In this document: piece after piece, positions 1-8,652 of the stretch
Position numbering within the stretch: the stretch's first letter is position 1
Layout: the number at the start of each line of letters is the position of its first letter
NCBI GenBank assembly: GCA_047601665.1
Contig: JASGIT010000001.1
Coordinates: 2,108,001-2,172,000, forward strand
DNA: 64,000 bases
Direction: 5' to 3'
From: JASGIT01 sp047601665
GTDB lineage: Bacteria > Pseudomonadota > Gammaproteobacteria > Burkholderiales > Burkholderiaceae_C
Program-made: the position numbers and the translations under genes
Notes under the pieces: generated by a model
The model's database searches: none
Told to the model about the DNA's origin: nothing
Seen by the model: only the letters and a program-made list of their open reading frames with translations

Positions 1-874
1 GCCGGGTCGCCGCCGTGGCCGACCAGTCGGCCTGCGAGCCCAGGATGTCGTAGTTCATCTTCGTGGCGCTCACCGCCATGTACAGGTCGCTGCGCGGCTG
101 CCAGTCCAGCAGCAGGCTGTACAGCTCGCGGTCGATGGTCTGCCCCTTGATGGGCGTGTCGCCATCCTGCTTGGCGACGTTGAGCCGGTAGCCGAACTGG
201 CCCTCCTGGTCGAACTTGCCGCCGAAGTCCCCATGCAGATACCACGACCGGTTGCCCAGGCTCGACGCGGTGACGCTGTTCAGGCGCTCGGCCGTCGAGC
301 GCTTGGAGACGTAGTTGATCATCCCGCCCACGTTGCCCGGCCCATAGAGAAAGCCCGACAGGCCGTTGAAGACCTCGATGCGCTCGGTGTCCTCCATCGT
401 CGCGAGGTGGCCGAAGAAGTCCTGCGGCAGGCCGTCGCGGTACGAGCCGTACAGCGAAAAGCCGCGCAGGTTCACGGTCGGCTGGTTGTTCTCGTGCTGC
501 GAGCGCCGCTGCTGCAGCGTGGGGTTGACGCGGTTGACCTGGTCCAGGCTGCTGGCCTGCAGGTTCTCCATGAATTCCTGCGAGAACACGGTGATCGAAT
601 ACGGCGTGTCCTGCAGCGTGCGGCCCTGCCAGGGGCCGACGCTGGAGATGCGGTCTTCCCGGTAGCCGTCCGCCGCCGAGCCCTTGGCATCCTGGTCGGC
701 GCTGATGGTGACGTCCGGCAGGCTGGTTTCCTCGGCGCCCCAGACCGGCGCGGCCCCCATGGCACTGATCGCCGCGCCCGCCGTGGCGCGCGCGGCGCAC
801 GACAGCAGGCTGCGCGGGAATGCGGGGAAACCGCAGCGCGCGCGCCGCGTGGCACGTGAAAGATGCCAGTCCAT
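1..874 (-). CDS. TonB-dependent siderophore receptor, N-terminal part (runs off the left edge)
   Basis: Outer-membrane receptor that imports ferric siderophores using TonB energy. Only the first 291 residues are visible; the barrel lies outside the window. The start is the ATG read from 874. About 47 residues of Arg/Ala-rich leader precede the mature protein. The plug domain follows, with hallmark segments DTPYSITVFSQEF, DQVNRVNPTL, NLRGFSLYGSYRDGLPQ and IEVFNGLSGFLYGPGNVGG, which place it in the FhuE/FoxA/FpvA group. A Fur box lies 45 bp upstream, so iron-repressed expression is expected. The substrate cannot be told from this part. It is divergent from the hydrolase gene to its right. Confidence 0.9.
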   Translation of the reverse strand, partial: MDWHLSRATRRARCGFPAFPRSLLSCAARATAGAAISAMGAAPVWGAEETSLPDVTISADQDAKGSAADGYREDRISSVGPWQGRTLQDTPYSITVFSQEFMENLQASSLDQVNRVNPTLQQRRSQHENNQPTVNLRGFSLYGSYRDGLPQDFFGHLATMEDTERIEVFNGLSGFLYGPGNVGGMINYVSKRSTAERLNSVTASSLGNRSWYLHGDFGGKFDQEGQFGYRLNVAKQDGDTPIKGQTIDRELYSLLLDWQPRSDLYMAVSATKMNYDILGSQADWSATAATR

Positions 875-917
875 AAAACCCTCCCTCTCTTATTTGTGCA
901 GTGCAGAAATGTAAATC

Positions 918-938
918 AAATGAGAATGGTTGTCATTT
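918..938. promoter_or_regulatory. Fur box upstream of the siderophore receptor
   Basis: The core TGAGAATGGTTGTCA (921-935) matches the 7-1-7 Fur consensus TGANAATNATTNTCA at all but one defined position, and its flanks extend the dyad (AATGA ... TCATT). It lies 44-64 bp upstream of the receptor start, as expected for Fur repression of iron uptake. Confidence 0.8.
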
Positions 939-1061
939 CTATTTGTATTTAAGAGGGATCCTGTAAGGCGCGGGTCTGGTTCAGGGGGCGGGAGGAGCGC
1001 TCCTCGGCCGGTGTGGAGCGTGCTGCCCTGGCGGACAGCCAGCTGCGCTCGATTACGGTCA

Positions 1062-1113
1062 TTTCGGGCGGTAGCCCAGGAAGGCCGTGCGGTACCAGCT
1101 ATCAAAAAAGGAG
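1062..1113 (+). repeat. dispersed ~50-bp element, degenerate copy (G)
   Basis: Diverged full-length copy: a T-rich start, then GGTAGCCCAGG, then CCAGCTATCAAAAAA. It lies between the receptor and the hydrolase, so the intergenic space 875-1152 holds the Fur box, a 14-bp perfect palindrome (992-1005) and this element. Confidence 0.55.
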
Positions 1114-1152
1114 TATTTGGTGCGGCGGCCGTTTTGCCTGCACACTGAAGCC

Positions 1153-1965
1153 ATGAAATTCCTGCTTTACCTGGTGCTGTGCTACGTGGCCTTCGTGCTG
1201 CTCTGGATGGCACTGCAGTTCGCGCTGATGCGCCGCGTGAACCGGGGCGACCCCGCGCCCGCCCCCACGGCGGCGCAACTGCTGGGCGCCTGGTGGGCCG
1301 AATCGTGGCTGTCCTTCGTGGTCTTCGCCTGGCGGCAGCCCTTTCGCGCCCAGGCGGTGCCCGACCGGCTGGAGGCCAGCCCGCAGCGCGGCGTGGTGCT
1401 GGTGCACGGCTTTCTGTGCAACCGGGGTTTCTGGAACCCGTGGCTGCGCCTGCTGCAAGGGCGCGGCCATGCCTGCGCGGCGGTCACGCTGCGGCCCCTG
1501 TTCGGCTCCATCGACGGCTACGCCGCGCGGATCGATGACGCCGTGCGCCGCGTGGCCGAGGCCACGGGCCGCCCGCCCGTGCTGGTGTGCCACAGCATGG
1601 GCGGGCTGGCGGCGCGCGCCTGGCTGCGCGCCGTGCCGGACGCCGACGCGCGCGTGCACCGCGTGCTCACCCTGGGCACGCCCCACGGCGGCACCTGGGG
1701 CGCGCGCTGGAGCCGCCAGGTCAACGGGCAGCAGATGCAGCTGGACAGCGCCTGGCTGCGCGACCTGGCGCAGAGCGAGCCGCCCGCGCGCAGGGCGCGC
1801 TTCGTCTGCTGGTATTCCAATTGCGACAACATCGTCTTCCCGGCCGGCACGGCGCGGCTGGCGGGGGCGGACAACCGCTTCATCGCGGGCGTGGCCCATG
1901 TGCAGATGGCGTTCGCGCCCGAGGTGGTGCAGGCCTGTCTGGCCGAAATCGAGCGCGATGACTGA
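1153..1965 (+). CDS. membrane-anchored alpha/beta hydrolase (esterase/lipase-like)
   Basis: Predicted serine hydrolase of 270 residues. Residues 2-23 form one hydrophobic helix, so the enzyme is probably anchored in the inner membrane. The oxyanion-hole motif VLVHGF starts near residue 81. The nucleophile elbow is CHSMGG with Ser148; the usual first Gly of GHSMGG is Cys here. Asp225 (in CDNIVFP) and His249 (in GVAHVQ) are good candidates for the rest of the triad. The frame is open upstream to 1087, but that extension runs into a repeat and breaks the signal-anchor pattern, so the ATG at 1153 is preferred. Substrate unknown; lipase-like fold by family. Confidence 0.8.
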   Translation: MKFLLYLVLCYVAFVLLWMALQFALMRRVNRGDPAPAPTAAQLLGAWWAESWLSFVVFAWRQPFRAQAVPDRLEASPQRGVVLVHGFLCNRGFWNPWLRLLQGRGHACAAVTLRPLFGSIDGYAARIDDAVRRVAEATGRPPVLVCHSMGGLAARAWLRAVPDADARVHRVLTLGTPHGGTWGARWSRQVNGQQMQLDSAWLRDLAQSEPPARRARFVCWYSNCDNIVFPAGTARLAGADNRFIAGVAHVQMAFAPEVVQACLAEIERDD

Positions 1966-2044
1966 GCAATGCTGCTGTGTAAAGTTTGTTGCGCTGCAAC
2001 AAAAACGCTTGAAGGGTTGAGGGAAAACCCTTAGATTTCGATGC

Positions 2045-2800
2045 ATGAACATAGCCGCCAAAGACTTTTTCAGTGCTTCCTGGGACACCGGGCGTGCCTG
2101 GATGCACCCAATGGCCAGCGTTCCGCACTATCCTGACTACTACGAGTACGACCCCATGACGCCGCAGCACTCCCCCATGATGGTGCCCATCCGCGCGCTG
2201 GGCCCCTCGCACCGTGAACGCATCGCCACGCACCTGCTGGCGCTGGACGAACATGACCGCTACCTGCGCTTCGGCTACGCCGCGAGCGACGCCCAGGTGC
2301 TGCGTTACGTGGAGCAGCTCGACTTCGAGCGCGACGACATCTTCGGCATCTACAACCGCCGCCTGGAGCTCATCGCCATGGCGCACCTGGCGTTTTCGCC
2401 CAGCCCCGAGCACAAGCACTGCGCCGAGTTCGGCGTCTCGGTGCTCAAGAAGGGCCGGGGCCGCGGCTTCGGCGCGCGCCTGTTCGACCGCGCCGTGATG
2501 CACGCGCGCAACGAAGGCGTGGACATGGTCTTCATCCACGCGCTGTCGGAAAACGCCGCCATGCTCAAGATCGCGCGCAACGCGGGCGCTCGGGTGGAGC
2601 GCGCGGGCTCCGAGTCCGAGGCCTACCTGCAACTGCCCCCCGCCGACATGGACTCGCGCATGACCGAGATCGTCGAGGACCACTTCGCCGAGGTGGATTA
2701 CTCCATCAAGAAGCAGGCCGTGCAGTTCTGGCAATTCCTGGCCGCCGTGCAGGAAGTGCGCCAGGGCATGATCGACGCGCGCCACCAGTCGGGCCAGTAA
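2045..2800 (+). CDS. GNAT-family N-acetyltransferase
   Basis: Cytoplasmic acyl-CoA-dependent acetyltransferase of 251 residues. The acetyl-CoA binding loop reads LKKGRGRGFGARLF (about residues 136-150), matching the R/Q-x-x-G-x-G/A signature of GNAT motif A, and a second strand-helix (VDMVFIHALSENAAMLKIARNAGA) fits motif B. The first 45 residues are rich in Pro, Tyr and Met and look flexible. The last 50 residues form an additional helical tail not typical of minimal GNATs. An ATG four bases upstream (2041) is out of frame. The substrate cannot be inferred. The gene stands alone, followed by corC after 58 bp. Confidence 0.8.
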   Translation: MNIAAKDFFSASWDTGRAWMHPMASVPHYPDYYEYDPMTPQHSPMMVPIRALGPSHRERIATHLLALDEHDRYLRFGYAASDAQVLRYVEQLDFERDDIFGIYNRRLELIAMAHLAFSPSPEHKHCAEFGVSVLKKGRGRGFGARLFDRAVMHARNEGVDMVFIHALSENAAMLKIARNAGARVERAGSESEAYLQLPPADMDSRMTEIVEDHFAEVDYSIKKQAVQFWQFLAAVQEVRQGMIDARHQSGQ

Positions 2801-2858
2801 GCGGGCCCGTCATCCCCATCCGCTATCCTAGAGGGGTGTTTCACTACCGCAGCCCTCT

Positions 2859-3731
2859 GTGTCAGACCCGCACCCAGCGCGCCACGCCGAGAAGGAAGAC
2901 AAGCGCTCCTTCCTGCAAAAAGTCGCCGAATTCATCCACCCCGGTCCCGATTCCAGGGATGAACTGATCGAAACCCTGGCCGAGGCCGAGGACAACGACA
3001 TCATCGGCGCCGAGTCGCGCGTCATGCTCGAAGGCGTGCTCCGCATGGCCGACATGACCGCCGGCGACGTGATGGTGGCGGCCCCCCGCATGGACCTGAT
3101 CGACATCGACGCGCCGTTCGACGAACTGCTGCACGTCGTGATCGGCACGGCGCACTCGCGCTTCCCCGTCTACCAGGGCGAGCGCGAGAACATCATCGGC
3201 ATCCTGATGGCCAAGGACCTGCTGAAACTCCAGCGCGCGCCCGAGTTCAACATCCGCGCCCTGCTGCGCCCCGCCGTGTTCGTGCCCGAAAGCAAGGGCC
3301 TGAACGACCTGCTGCGCGAATTCCGCGGCAACCGCAACCACCTGGCCATCGTCATCGACGAGTTCGGCCGCGTGGCGGGGCTCATCACCATCGAGGACGT
3401 GCTCGAGGAAATCGTCGGCGAGATCGAGGACGAGTTCGACGACGGCGAGGACGACGGCGACATCTTCGGCCTGGCCGACCACACCTACCGCGTCTCGGGC
3501 GACACGCCCGTGGAGCGCGTGGCCGACGCCTTCAACGCCAATCTGCGCAGCAGCAACCCCGACGAGGAGTTCAACACCATCGGCGGCCTGATCGCGCACG
3601 AAATGGGCCACGTGCCCAAGCGCGGCGAGCAGTTCGAACTGGCGGGCCTGCGCTTCGTGGCGCTGCACACCAAGGGCGGCGCGGTGCGCTGGTTCAAGGT
3701 GTCGCCGGCGGCGGAAGCGGACGCGGACTGA
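2859..3731 (+). CDS. corC: CorC/HlyC-family CBS-domain protein (magnesium/cobalt efflux accessory)
   Basis: Cytosolic CorC homologue of 290 residues, linked in enterobacteria to Mg/Co efflux and in other species to membrane-stress phenotypes. A hydrophilic N-terminus (about 1-60) is followed by two CBS motifs (about 65-185; note MVAAPRMDLIDID and the typical GRVAGLITIEDVLEEIVGEI) and a C-terminal CorC_HlyC transporter-associated domain (about 205-285, VSGDTPVERV ... TIGGLIAHEMGHVPKRGE). The start is GTG at 2859 with no obvious ribosome-binding site. Its stop overlaps the ATG of lnt by one base, the usual corC-lnt pairing in proteobacteria. Confidence 0.9.
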   Translation: MSDPHPARHAEKEDKRSFLQKVAEFIHPGPDSRDELIETLAEAEDNDIIGAESRVMLEGVLRMADMTAGDVMVAAPRMDLIDIDAPFDELLHVVIGTAHSRFPVYQGERENIIGILMAKDLLKLQRAPEFNIRALLRPAVFVPESKGLNDLLREFRGNRNHLAIVIDEFGRVAGLITIEDVLEEIVGEIEDEFDDGEDDGDIFGLADHTYRVSGDTPVERVADAFNANLRSSNPDEEFNTIGGLIAHEMGHVPKRGEQFELAGLRFVALHTKGGAVRWFKVSPAAEADAD

Positions 3732-5242
3732 TGCGGGCGCTGGCCGCCCCCGGGCTGGCGGTTCTGGCGGGCGTGGCGCAGGCGCTGTCGCTCGCCTGGC
3801 CCGGCAGCGGCGCGCCGCTGTGGTGGCTGCAAATCCTCTCGCTCGCCGTGTTCGCATGGCTGCTGGCGCAAGCCCGCAGCCGGCGCGGCGCGGGCCTGCT
3901 GGGCTGGGCCTTCGCCACCGCGTGGCTCACGGGCACGTTCTGGTGGCTGTTCATCTCCATGCACACCTACGGCGGGCTGGCGGCGCCGCTGGCCGTGCTC
4001 GCCGTGCTGGGGCTGGCCGCGTTCCTGGGGGCGTACTACGCCATCGTTTCATGGTGTTTTTGGCCGCTAGCCCAGTCAGGACAAGCGCTGGCAGCTATGG
4101 TTTTCGCAGCGCTCTGGCTGCTGGCGGAACTGGCGCGCGGCCAGTGGTGGACGGGCTTCCCCTGGGGCGCGGGCGGCTACGCCCATGCCGACGGGCCGCT
4201 GGCCGCGCTCGCGCCCTGGGTGGGGGTGTACGGCATGGGCTTCGTGGCGGCATTGCTGGCCATGCTGCTGGCGCGGCGCGCCTGGCGGGGCGTGGCGGTG
4301 GTCGCCGTGGTGCTGGCGGGCGCGGCCCTGGTGCGGCCCGTTTCCACGTCCTCCGGCACCCTGTCCGTCGCGCTGCTGCAGGGCAACATCCCGCAGGACG
4401 AAAAATTCCAACCCGGCACCGGCGTGCCCACGGCGCTGGCCTGGTACGCCAACGAACTGCGCAGCGCCCAGGCGCAACTGGTCGTCGCGCCCGAAACGGC
4501 CATCCCCCTGCTGCCCCAGCAACTCGACCCGGCGTACCTTGACGGCTTGCGCGCGCGCTACACCCAGCCCAGCGGCAAGCAGGCCGCGCTCGTTGGCATT
4601 CCGCTGGGCGACGAGAAGGAGGGCTACACCAACTCGGCCATCGGCTGGATGCCGGGGGACACCGGTTATCGCTACGACAAGCACCACCTCGTGCCCTTCG
4701 GCGAATTCATCCCGCCGTTCTTCCGCTGGTTCACCGAGATGATGGACATCCCGCTGGGCGACTTCAACCGTGGCGCGGTGGGCCAGCCGTCCATGGCCTG
4801 GGCGGGCCAGCGCATCGCGCCCAACATCTGCTACGAGGATTTGTTCGGCGAGGAACTCGCCGCCCGCTTTGCCGACGAGGCCCGGGCGCCCACGCTGTTC
4901 GCCAACCTCAGCAACATCGGCTGGTTCGGCGACTCGGTGGCCATCGCCCAGCATCTGCAGATCAGCCGCCTGCGCGCGCTGGAATTCGAGCGCCCCATGG
5001 TGCGCGCCACCAACACCGGCGCCACCGTGGTCATCGACCACCGCGGCGTGGTCACCTACCGCCTGCCCCCGGCCACGCGCGGCGTGCTGCTGGGCGAGGT
5101 GCAGGGCCGCACCGGCCTCACGCCCTACGCGCGCTGGGTGTCGCGCGCGGGACTCCTCCCCTTGTGGGCGCTGGCGCTTTTGACCGTGGCGGCAGGTTTT
5201 TTGCTAGCCCGGCGGACACCACCCCGCGCCTTGCTTCGATAA
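3731..5242 (+). CDS. lnt: apolipoprotein N-acyltransferase
   Basis: Inner-membrane enzyme that adds the third acyl chain to lipoproteins using phosphatidylethanolamine as donor. It has 503 residues, normal for the family: an N-terminal multi-helix membrane part (about 1-205), a periplasmic nitrilase-like domain, and a last membrane helix. The catalytic triad is visible: Glu255 (APETAIPLLP), Lys317 (YDKHHLVPFGE) and Cys367 (NICYEDLFGE). A dispersed repeat copy lies in frame at about residues 109-125 and supplies the segment FWPLAQSGQALAAM between two membrane helices. A second half-copy sits near the C-terminus. It overlaps corC by one base and is probably cotranscribed with it. Confidence 0.95.
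   Translation: MRALAAPGLAVLAGVAQALSLAWPGSGAPLWWLQILSLAVFAWLLAQARSRRGAGLLGWAFATAWLTGTFWWLFISMHTYGGLAAPLAVLAVLGLAAFLGAYYAIVSWCFWPLAQSGQALAAMVFAALWLLAELARGQWWTGFPWGAGGYAHADGPLAALAPWVGVYGMGFVAALLAMLLARRAWRGVAVVAVVLAGAALVRPVSTSSGTLSVALLQGNIPQDEKFQPGTGVPTALAWYANELRSAQAQLVVAPETAIPLLPQQLDPAYLDGLRARYTQPSGKQAALVGIPLGDEKEGYTNSAIGWMPGDTGYRYDKHHLVPFGEFIPPFFRWFTEMMDIPLGDFNRGAVGQPSMAWAGQRIAPNICYEDLFGEELAARFADEARAPTLFANLSNIGWFGDSVAIAQHLQISRLRALEFERPMVRATNTGATVVIDHRGVVTYRLPPATRGVLLGEVQGRTGLTPYARWVSRAGLLPLWALALLTVAAGFLLARRTPPRALLR
4057..4105 (+). repeat. dispersed ~50-bp element, copy A, inside lnt
   Basis: Full-length copy: TTTTTGGCCGCTAGCCCAG, a short spacer, then AAGCGCTGGCAGCTATGG. It is nearly identical to copies at 54044 and 61297 in unrelated contexts. 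It is translated in frame as part of lnt. Confidence 0.85.
5196..5210 (+). repeat. dispersed element, left half only (F), 3' end of lnt
   Basis: TTTTTTGCTAGCCCG resembles the left end of the element. It lies in the last codons of lnt, and no right half can be recognised. Confidence 0.35.
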
Positions 5243-5281
5243 TGTACGGCTGCACAGATTGATGACCGAGACAAGCACGCC

Positions 5282-5800
5282 ATGGCTGAATCCTTTTCCT
5301 ACGACCAACTGATCGCCTCGGGCGAGGGCCGTTTGTTCACCCCCGACAGCGGCCGCCTGCCGCTGCCGCCCATGCTGATGTTCGACCGCATCACCCACAT
5401 CGACGCCGACGGCGGCGCGCACGGCCTGGGCAAGATCGTGGCCGAGCTGGACGTGAAGCCCGACCTCTGGTTCTTCGCCTGCCACTTCCAGGGCGACCCG
5501 GTCATGCCCGGCTGCCTGGGGCTGGACGCCATGTGGCAGCTCATCGGCTTCTACCTGACCTGGCTGCGCCTGCCGGGCCGGGGCCGCGCCCTGGGCGCGG
5601 GCGAGGTCAAGTTCACCGGCGAAGTGGGGCCTGACGTGAAACTCGTCACCTACGAAATCGACATCAAGCGCGTCATCAAGCGCAAGCTCAACATGGCCAT
5701 CGGCGACGCCCGCCTGCTCGCCGACGGCAAGGAAATCTACGTGGCGAACGATCTGCGCGTGGGCCTGTTCCTGCGCGAAGGGGGAGGGGCTGGGAAATGA
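5282..5800 (+). CDS. fabA: 3-hydroxydecanoyl-[ACP] dehydratase/isomerase
   Basis: FabA dehydrates 3-hydroxyacyl-ACP and isomerises trans-2- to cis-3-decenoyl-ACP, the branch point to unsaturated fatty acids. It has 172 residues, the standard length. The active-site pair is visible as His68 (FACHFQGDPVMPG) and Asp82 (LGLDAMWQLIGF). The single hot-dog domain is complete. Its last codons overlap the fabB start by 4 bp (ATGA), giving the classic fabAB operon. It lies 39 bp after lnt and could be partly cotranscribed with it. No FabR-like operator was recognised. Confidence 0.97.
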   Translation: MAESFSYDQLIASGEGRLFTPDSGRLPLPPMLMFDRITHIDADGGAHGLGKIVAELDVKPDLWFFACHFQGDPVMPGCLGLDAMWQLIGFYLTWLRLPGRGRALGAGEVKFTGEVGPDVKLVTYEIDIKRVIKRKLNMAIGDARLLADGKEIYVANDLRVGLFLREGGGAGK

Positions 5801-7011
5801 AAAAGCGTGTGGTGATCACGGGCGCGGGCATCGTCTCGTGCATTGGCAATGACCTGGCCTCGGTCGAGGCGTCGCTGCGCGCCAGCCGCTCCGGCATACG
5901 CGCCATGCCCGCCTTCACCGAACTGGGCCTGCGCAGCCAGGTGGCGGGCTGGCCCGACATCGACCTGGAAGCGCGCATCGACCGCAAGCAGCTGCGCTTC
6001 ATGGGCGACGCGGCGGCCTACGCGCACATCGCGCTGACCGACGCCATCGCGCAGTCGGGCCTGACGCCCGAGCAGGTCTCGCACCCGCGCACCGGCCTCA
6101 TCATGGGCTCGGGCGGCGGCTCGCCCGCGAACCAGATCGAGTCCGCTGACACGCTGCGCAGCAAGGGCATCCGCCGCGTGGGGCCGTACCAGGTCACGCG
6201 CTGCATGAGTTCCACCGTGTCGGCCTGCCTGTCCACCAACTTCGGCATCAAGGGCATCAACTACTCCATTACCTCGGCGTGCAGCACCTCGGCGCACTGC
6301 ATCGGCGCCGCCGCGCAGCAGATCGCATGGGGTATGCAGGACGTGGTGTTCGCGGGCGGCGGTGAGGAACTGTCCTGGGGCATGGCGCTGCTGTTCGACG
6401 GCATGGGCGCGATGTCCAGCAAGTACAACGCCACGCCCGAGAAAGCCTCGCGCGCCTACGACGCGAACCGCGACGGCTTCGTGATCGCGGGCGGCGGCGG
6501 CGCGGTGGTGCTCGAAAGCCTGGAACATGCCCAGGCGCGCGGCGCCACCATCCTGGGCGAAGTCGTGGGCTTCGGTGCCACCAGCGACGGCGAGGACATG
6601 GTCGCCCCCTCGGGCCTGGGCGCCATCGCCTGTATGCGGCAGGCCATCGAGGGGCTGGACGCGCCCATCGACTACATCAACACCCATGGCACCTCCACCC
6701 CCGTGGGCGACGTGCCCGAACTCAAGGCCATCCGCGAAGTGTTCGGCGACGCCGTGCCGCCGTTCTCGTCCACCAAATCCCTGACCGGCCACTCGCTGGG
6801 CGCCACGGGCGTGCAGGAGGCGATCTACTGCCTCATCATGCTGCAGAAGGGCTTCATCGCCGGCTCGGCCAACGTCGAGACGCTGGAGCCCGCCGCCGAG
6901 GGGATGCCCCTGGTCACCACCACGCGCGACGCGCCGCTCCGCCAGGCGCTGTCCAACAGCTTCGGCTTTGGCGGCACCAACGCATCGCTGGTGCTGCGCC
7001 GCTGGGATTGA
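5797..7011 (+). CDS. fabB: 3-oxoacyl-[ACP] synthase I
   Basis: KAS I condensing enzyme that elongates cis-3-enoyl-ACP, 404 residues. The thiolase fold carries the catalytic Cys162 (TSACSTSAHCIG), His near 297 (NTHGTSTPVGD) and His near 332 (KSLTGHSLGATG), with the C-terminal FGFGGTNASLVL signature. It is translationally coupled to fabA. It converges on norR with only 8 bp between the two stop codons, so transcripts probably overlap. Confidence 0.97.
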   Translation: MKKRVVITGAGIVSCIGNDLASVEASLRASRSGIRAMPAFTELGLRSQVAGWPDIDLEARIDRKQLRFMGDAAAYAHIALTDAIAQSGLTPEQVSHPRTGLIMGSGGGSPANQIESADTLRSKGIRRVGPYQVTRCMSSTVSACLSTNFGIKGINYSITSACSTSAHCIGAAAQQIAWGMQDVVFAGGGEELSWGMALLFDGMGAMSSKYNATPEKASRAYDANRDGFVIAGGGGAVVLESLEHAQARGATILGEVVGFGATSDGEDMVAPSGLGAIACMRQAIEGLDAPIDYINTHGTSTPVGDVPELKAIREVFGDAVPPFSSTKSLTGHSLGATGVQEAIYCLIMLQKGFIAGSANVETLEPAAEGMPLVTTTRDAPLRQALSNSFGFGGTNASLVLRRWD

Positions 7012-7019
7012 TGGCCTGA

Positions 7020-8555
7020 CTACTTGAGCCCCAGCCGTCGCGCGAGCTTGTGCAGGTTGCTGGCATCCAGGTCGAGCGCACGCGCGGCCTGGGCCCAGTT
7101 GCCGCCGTGCTGCTGCAGCGCCGCGCGGATGCAGTCGCGCTGGCAGGCGTCCACCGCGTCGCGCAGCGTGCAGGGTGCTGCGACCGCAGGGGCTGCGTCC
7201 GGCGCGGGGATTGCGGGTAAGGCCGTGTCGGCATCCAGATCGAGCAGGTCGGCATCGAGCGTCACGATGTCGCTGCGCCGCGCGCCACGGCTCAGGGCCT
7301 TGAGCGCGGCGCGGCTGACCACGTGCTCCAGTTCGCGCACATTGCCGGGCCAGCGGTAGCGGCGCAGCGCCTCGTCGGCGGCGGCGGACAGGCGCAGGCT
7401 GCGCAGGCCCAGGCGGGCGCGGTTCTGCTCCAGAAAACGCCCCGCGAGCAGCAGCACGTCGTTGCCGCGCTCGCGCAGCGGCGGAATCGGGATGGGGTAG
7501 ACCGACAGCCGGTGGTACAGGTCGGCGCGAAAGCTGCCTTCGGCCACCCGCTCGCGCAGGTTGCGGTTGGTGGCGGCGATCACGCGCACATCCACCTTGC
7601 GCGGGCGGTCGGCGCCCAGGCGCTGGATTTCGCCGTTCTGCAGCGTGCGCAGCAGTTTGGCCTGGATGGACAGCGGCAGCTCGCCCACCTCGTCGAGGAA
7701 CAGCGTGCCGCCCTCCGCCGCCTCGAAGCGGCCGGGCCGGTCGCTCACCGCGCCCGAGAAGGCGCCGCGCGCATGGCCGAACAGCTCGCTCTCGGCCAGC
7801 GACTCGGGCAAGGCCGCGCAGTTCACGTGCACCAGCGGCCTGGGCGCGCGCCGCGACAGCCGGTGCAGCCGGTGTGCGAACAGTTCCTTGCCCACGCCGG
7901 TCTCGCCCAGCAGCAGCACGGGCAGATCGGTGTCGGCCACCACCTGCAGCTCGTGCAGCAGGCGCGCAATGGCCTCGCTGTGGCCGACGATCTCGCCGTC
8001 CTCGCGCAAGGCCGCACCGCCGGCCGCCGCGCCGGTCGATTGCTGCGCGGCGCGCAGCGCCATCTCCAGCCGCGACACGCGCACGGCGGCCTCGATCAGC
8101 GGCCGCAATTGCGCCAGCCCGCGCTGCGCGGCGGCGTCGAAGGTGCCCACCGTGAGCGCGTCCAGCGTCAGCACGCCCCAGCGCTGGCCTTCCAGGTCCA
8201 GCGCCACGCCCATGCAGTCGTGCACGTGCAGCGGCTCGCCGGGGCGATCGATGACCAGGCCGTCATACGGGTCGGGCAGGCCGCTGTCGTGGTGGAAGCA
8301 GGTGACCTCGCCGCGCTGCAGGATGGCCGCCAGGCGCGGGTGTTCCTTGATGGCGAAGCGCCGGCCGAGCGCGTCGCTGGCCAGGCCGTCCACCGCCACG
8401 GGGCGCAGCAGTTCGCTCTCGCCGTCCAGCCGCAGCAAGGCCACGGCACCGCAGCGGAAGTGCAGGCGCAGCGTTTCCACCAGCCGCTGCTGGCGCACCG
8501 CCACGGGCAGGTCGGCGGCCAGGTCGGCCAGCAGGAGGGTATCTACGGCATTCAT
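7020..8555 (-). CDS. norR: nitric-oxide-sensing sigma-54 activator NorR
   Basis: Enhancer-binding regulator of NO detoxification, 511 residues in three domains. The N-terminal GAF domain (1-165) keeps the residues implicated around the NO-binding iron in E. coli NorR: Arg74, Arg81, Asp95, Asp98, Cys114 and Asp132. The AAA+ domain (about 195-430) has Walker A GETGVGKE and Walker B GGTLFLDEVGEL; the sigma-54 contact loop is GAFSGA instead of GAFTGA. The C-terminal Fis-type helix-turn-helix ends in ASNLHKLARRLGLK. It is divergent from the ytfE-norB operon. One of three operator sites abuts its start codon, which suggests autorepression. Confidence 0.95.
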   Translation of the reverse strand: MNAVDTLLLADLAADLPVAVRQQRLVETLRLHFRCGAVALLRLDGESELLRPVAVDGLASDALGRRFAIKEHPRLAAILQRGEVTCFHHDSGLPDPYDGLVIDRPGEPLHVHDCMGVALDLEGQRWGVLTLDALTVGTFDAAAQRGLAQLRPLIEAAVRVSRLEMALRAAQQSTGAAAGGAALREDGEIVGHSEAIARLLHELQVVADTDLPVLLLGETGVGKELFAHRLHRLSRRAPRPLVHVNCAALPESLAESELFGHARGAFSGAVSDRPGRFEAAEGGTLFLDEVGELPLSIQAKLLRTLQNGEIQRLGADRPRKVDVRVIAATNRNLRERVAEGSFRADLYHRLSVYPIPIPPLRERGNDVLLLAGRFLEQNRARLGLRSLRLSAAADEALRRYRWPGNVRELEHVVSRAALKALSRGARRSDIVTLDADLLDLDADTALPAIPAPDAAPAVAAPCTLRDAVDACQRDCIRAALQQHGGNWAQAARALDLDASNLHKLARRLGLK

Positions 8556-8568
8556 GGTAATAAATACC
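8556..8568. promoter_or_regulatory. NorR operator 1
   Basis: GGT-N7-ACC (GGTAATAAATACC). It starts one base beyond the norR start codon, so a bound protein would also block norR expression. Confidence 0.75.
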
Positions 8569-8575
8569 TTTCAAT

Positions 8576-8588
8576 GGTTAATTAAACC
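8576..8588. promoter_or_regulatory. NorR operator 2
   Basis: GGT-N7-ACC (GGTTAATTAAACC). Its centre is 20 bp from operator 1. The AT-rich spacers match the other two sites. Confidence 0.8.
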
Positions 8589-8600
8589 ATTAATAAATAG

Positions 8601-8613
8601 GGTAATTTATACC
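8601..8613. promoter_or_regulatory. NorR operator 3
   Basis: GGT-N7-ACC (GGTAATTTATACC), 25 bp from operator 2 and about 50 bp upstream of the sigma-54 promoter. Three such sites are the known requirement for the E. coli norVW enhancer. Confidence 0.8.
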
Positions 8614-8652
8614 TAATATTCTATAACTTGTTGAATATGAAAGGAATTTTCC

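Noticed and set aside
992..1005. Perfect 14-bp palindrome GAGGAGCGCTCCTC
   Set aside because: Short GC-rich palindromes are common at this base composition; no second copy or regulator context.
2012..2032. AAGGGTT ... AACCCTT hairpin before the acetyltransferase
   Set aside because: Seven-base stem without a following T-run; too weak for a terminator call, and it may be chance.
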